Shown: piece by piece, positions 62,155 to 64,000 of the stretch
Position numbering within the stretch: position 1 is the first letter of the stretch
Layout: each line of letters starts with the position of its first letter
NCBI GenBank assembly: GCA_017555695.1
Contig: JAFZFX010000004.1
Location: forward strand, 1-64,000
Length of the DNA: 64,000 nucleotides
Reading direction: 5' to 3'
Origin: Alistipes sp.
GTDB taxonomy: Bacteria > Bacteroidota > Bacteroidia > Bacteroidales > Rikenellaceae
The notes under the pieces: model-generated
The model's input: only the letters and a program-made list of their open reading frames with translations
Databases searched by the model: none
What the model was told of the DNA's origin: nothing
Position numbers and translations under genes: made by a program

Positions 62155-62190
62155 AGCCTTGATAATTATTCGATTATCAAGGCTTTTTTC
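62155..62190 (+). terminator. Terminator of the tRNA pair
   Basis: AAGCCTTGATAAT pairs with ATTATCAAGGCTT across a short loop, followed by six Ts. Confidence 0.85.
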
Positions 62191-62264
62191 ATATTAACTA
62201 CCAAACAAAGGAAACTACAACTACCCTATTCTGACAATTAGCAAAATCTAAAACAGATAGAACT

Positions 62265-64000
62265 ATGAAAAAATCATTAAACTTAATTGCAGGGGCTTTG
62301 CTTTTCGCATCGGCTATGCTTTCGGCTTGTGCTGAAGGTAACAGCGCGATCGATTATGTAGACCCCAAAATCGGCTCTGGTGGCCACGGCCATGTATTCG
62401 TAGGAGCAAGCGTACCCTTCGGCTTGGTACAGGTAGGCCCCACAAGCATCCCTCAGGATTGGGACTGGTGTTCGGGCTACCACAGCAGTGACGAGACAGT
62501 CATCGGCTTTTCGCACACACACCTTTCTGGTACAGGTATTGGCGATTTGTTCGATGTGACATTAATGCCCGTTATCGGCGAGGTTACTTATGCTCGCGGC
62601 AAGCACGAGAGCTACGACACAGGCATGTGGTCTTATGCCGACCGTACAAAAGAGGTTGCCTCACCCTACTACTATTCAGTTCCCTTGAAGCGTTACGGCA
62701 TCACAGCCGAGATGACAGCGACCAGCCGTGTAGGCTTCCACCGCTACACATTCCCCGCATCGGATGATGCTGCAATTGTAATCGACCTTGAGAATGGAGG
62801 TTGCTGGGACAAGGCCACAGAGGTAAAGATGGAGCAGGAGAGCGACACACGCATCGTGGGTTATCGTCACTCACGCGGTTGGGCAAACAACCAGAAGGTT
62901 TACTTCGTTGCTGATTTCTCACGCCCCTTCGATTCATTCGAGTTGGTTGGCAACAAAATGTATGGTCGCGTTGCATTCACAGCAAAGGAGAACGAGCAGA
63001 TTTATGTTAAGGTGGCTCTCTCGCCCGTAAGCATCGAGGGCGCAAAGGCAAATATGGAGGCTGAGTTGCCAGGCTGGAACTTCAAGCGTACCATCGCCGA
63101 GGCCAAGAAGGCTTGGGAGAAGGAGTTGTCGAAGATGGAGATTACAACCACAGACGAGGCTGCAAAGCGCACATTCTACACAGCACTCTACCACACAATG
63201 ATTGCACCTTCGGAGTACTGCGATGTAAACGGCGACTACTATGGCCCCGACAAGCAGATTCACAAAGGTAATGGTCACACAACATACACCACATACTCAT
63301 TGTGGGACACCTATCGTGCGGCTATGCCCCTTATGTCTATTATCCAGAAGGAGCGCATGACCGACATCATCAACACAATGCTTAACATCTACGATGAGCA
63401 GGGAATACTGCCCGTATGGCACTTATGGGGTTGGGAGACCTATTGTATGGTTGGTAATCCTGGCCTTATTTCGGTTGCTGACGCCGTAGTCAAGGGAGAC
63501 ACCGGCATCGACAAGGAGCGCGCATTTGAGGCCATCAAAAAGACCGCTATGCACCCTGGTCGTGGCAACGCCTACCGCATCGAGTCTGGCTTTATCCCCA
63601 GCGACAAGATGAACCAGAGCATCGCATACGATATGGAGTACGCTATCGCCGATGCAGCAGCAGCCAACGCCGCACGCGCTTTAGGCAAGACAGAGGATGC
63701 TGAGTACTTTGAGAATCGTAGCCACTCATACCGCAACTACTTTGACCACGAGACACAGTTCATTCGTGGCCGCTTGAGCGATGGTAGCTGGCGTCAGGAG
63801 TTCGACCCCAACCACTCATCACACGGTAACGACGACTACTGCGAGGGTAACGCTTGGCAGTACACTTGGCTCGTTCCCCACGATATCAAGGGTCTGCAGG
63901 AGTGTTTTGGCAGCCGCGAGACAACACTCGAGAAATTGGATTTGTTATTCACTACAAGTTCAGAGATTACCGGCGAGAACGCTTCAGCTGATATCTCGGG
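62265..64000 (+). CDS. GH92 alpha-mannosidase lipoprotein (3' end outside the window)
   Basis: 578 codons are visible from ATG 62265 and the frame stays open to the window end; complete family members are ~740-780 residues. The signal ends in lipobox MLSAC, so it is a lipoprotein. Family blocks are DYVDPKIGSGGHGHVFVGAS, FSHTHLSGTG, YTTYSLWDTYRAAMPL and LPVWHLWGWETYCMVGN. GH92 enzymes are calcium-dependent exo-alpha-mannosidases acting on high-mannose N-glycans, fitting a host-glycan forager together with the GH20 enzyme at 46463. Confidence 0.93.
   Translation, partial: MKKSLNLIAGALLFASAMLSACAEGNSAIDYVDPKIGSGGHGHVFVGASVPFGLVQVGPTSIPQDWDWCSGYHSSDETVIGFSHTHLSGTGIGDLFDVTLMPVIGEVTYARGKHESYDTGMWSYADRTKEVASPYYYSVPLKRYGITAEMTATSRVGFHRYTFPASDDAAIVIDLENGGCWDKATEVKMEQESDTRIVGYRHSRGWANNQKVYFVADFSRPFDSFELVGNKMYGRVAFTAKENEQIYVKVALSPVSIEGAKANMEAELPGWNFKRTIAEAKKAWEKELSKMEITTTDEAAKRTFYTALYHTMIAPSEYCDVNGDYYGPDKQIHKGNGHTTYTTYSLWDTYRAAMPLMSIIQKERMTDIINTMLNIYDEQGILPVWHLWGWETYCMVGNPGLISVADAVVKGDTGIDKERAFEAIKKTAMHPGRGNAYRIESGFIPSDKMNQSIAYDMEYAIADAAAANAARALGKTEDAEYFENRSHSYRNYFDHETQFIRGRLSDGSWRQEFDPNHSSHGNDDYCEGNAWQYTWLVPHDIKGLQECFGSRETTLEKLDLLFTTSSEITGENASADIS

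Overview
The window is chromosomal DNA of a Bacteroidota bacterium, most likely an anaerobic gut-type Bacteroidales. The evidence is a set of promoters with a TTG / TAnnTTTG layout and few Shine-Dalgarno sequences, an Hc1-type histone-like protein, a sufBCDS operon, a Porin_10-type porin, DUF4923 and BT_3928-like proteins, GH20 and GH92 glycosidases and a fused biotin carboxylase-type decarboxylase. A Rikenellaceae/Alistipes-like host is only a guess. Gene density is high and most genes are intact. The left edge (1-1541) looks like the end of a mobile or invertible element: a tyrosine recombinase gene enclosed by a perfect inverted repeat of at least 108 bp, beside the 3' end of the tmRNA gene.

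Layout. 1575-2640: tmRNA, a small Cys-rich membrane protein and the histone-like gene. 2664-6668: a leftward run with a phosphoethanolamine transferase, an Omp85-type barrel, a YtfJ-like periplasmic protein and DoxX. 6806-11872: low-molecular-weight tyrosine phosphatase, DcaP-like porin (leftward), serine hydrolase, EngB GTPase and PRPP synthetase. 12085-17601: a leftward porin-potABCD polyamine uptake operon. 18027-24166: a rightward three-gene operon of a propeller/diheme cytochrome, a chorismatase-family enzyme and a giant HzsA-like diheme/FGE-like protein. This is the best candidate for an undescribed system. 24290-30463: BT_3928-like protein, thymidylate kinase and sufBCDS. 30659-38061: serine hydrolase with an HGSNAT-like acetyltransferase, tRNA-Ser, a lipoprotein-type peptide deformylase, lytic transglycosylase, Porin_10 and phosphatidylserine synthase. 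38120-48103: a rightward run with mannose-1-phosphate guanylyltransferase, OPT transporter, peptidase T, flavin reductase, NAD synthetase, two DUF4923 paralogues and a GH20 hexosaminidase. 48167-54599: twin acyltransferases, tRNA-Lys, DUF418 protein, YbaK, two small lipoproteins and a BASS-like transporter. 54614-64000: amidase with golvesin insert, sodium:solute symporter, biotin-dependent decarboxylase subunit, odd potassium-channel-like protein, tRNA-Met, tRNA-Pro and a GH92 mannosidase cut by the window end.

Taken together the content is envelope-centred: outer-membrane barrels, peptidoglycan enzymes, lipid A modification and acyltransferases, alongside peptide, polyamine and glycan scavenging. 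Points worth a second look are the cytochrome/chorismatase/HzsA-like operon, an NAD synthetase whose glutaminase cysteine is glycine, a peptide deformylase with a lipoprotein signal, a channel with a destroyed selectivity filter, and the inverted repeat around the recombinase. No search or computation was run; functions rest on motifs and family knowledge.
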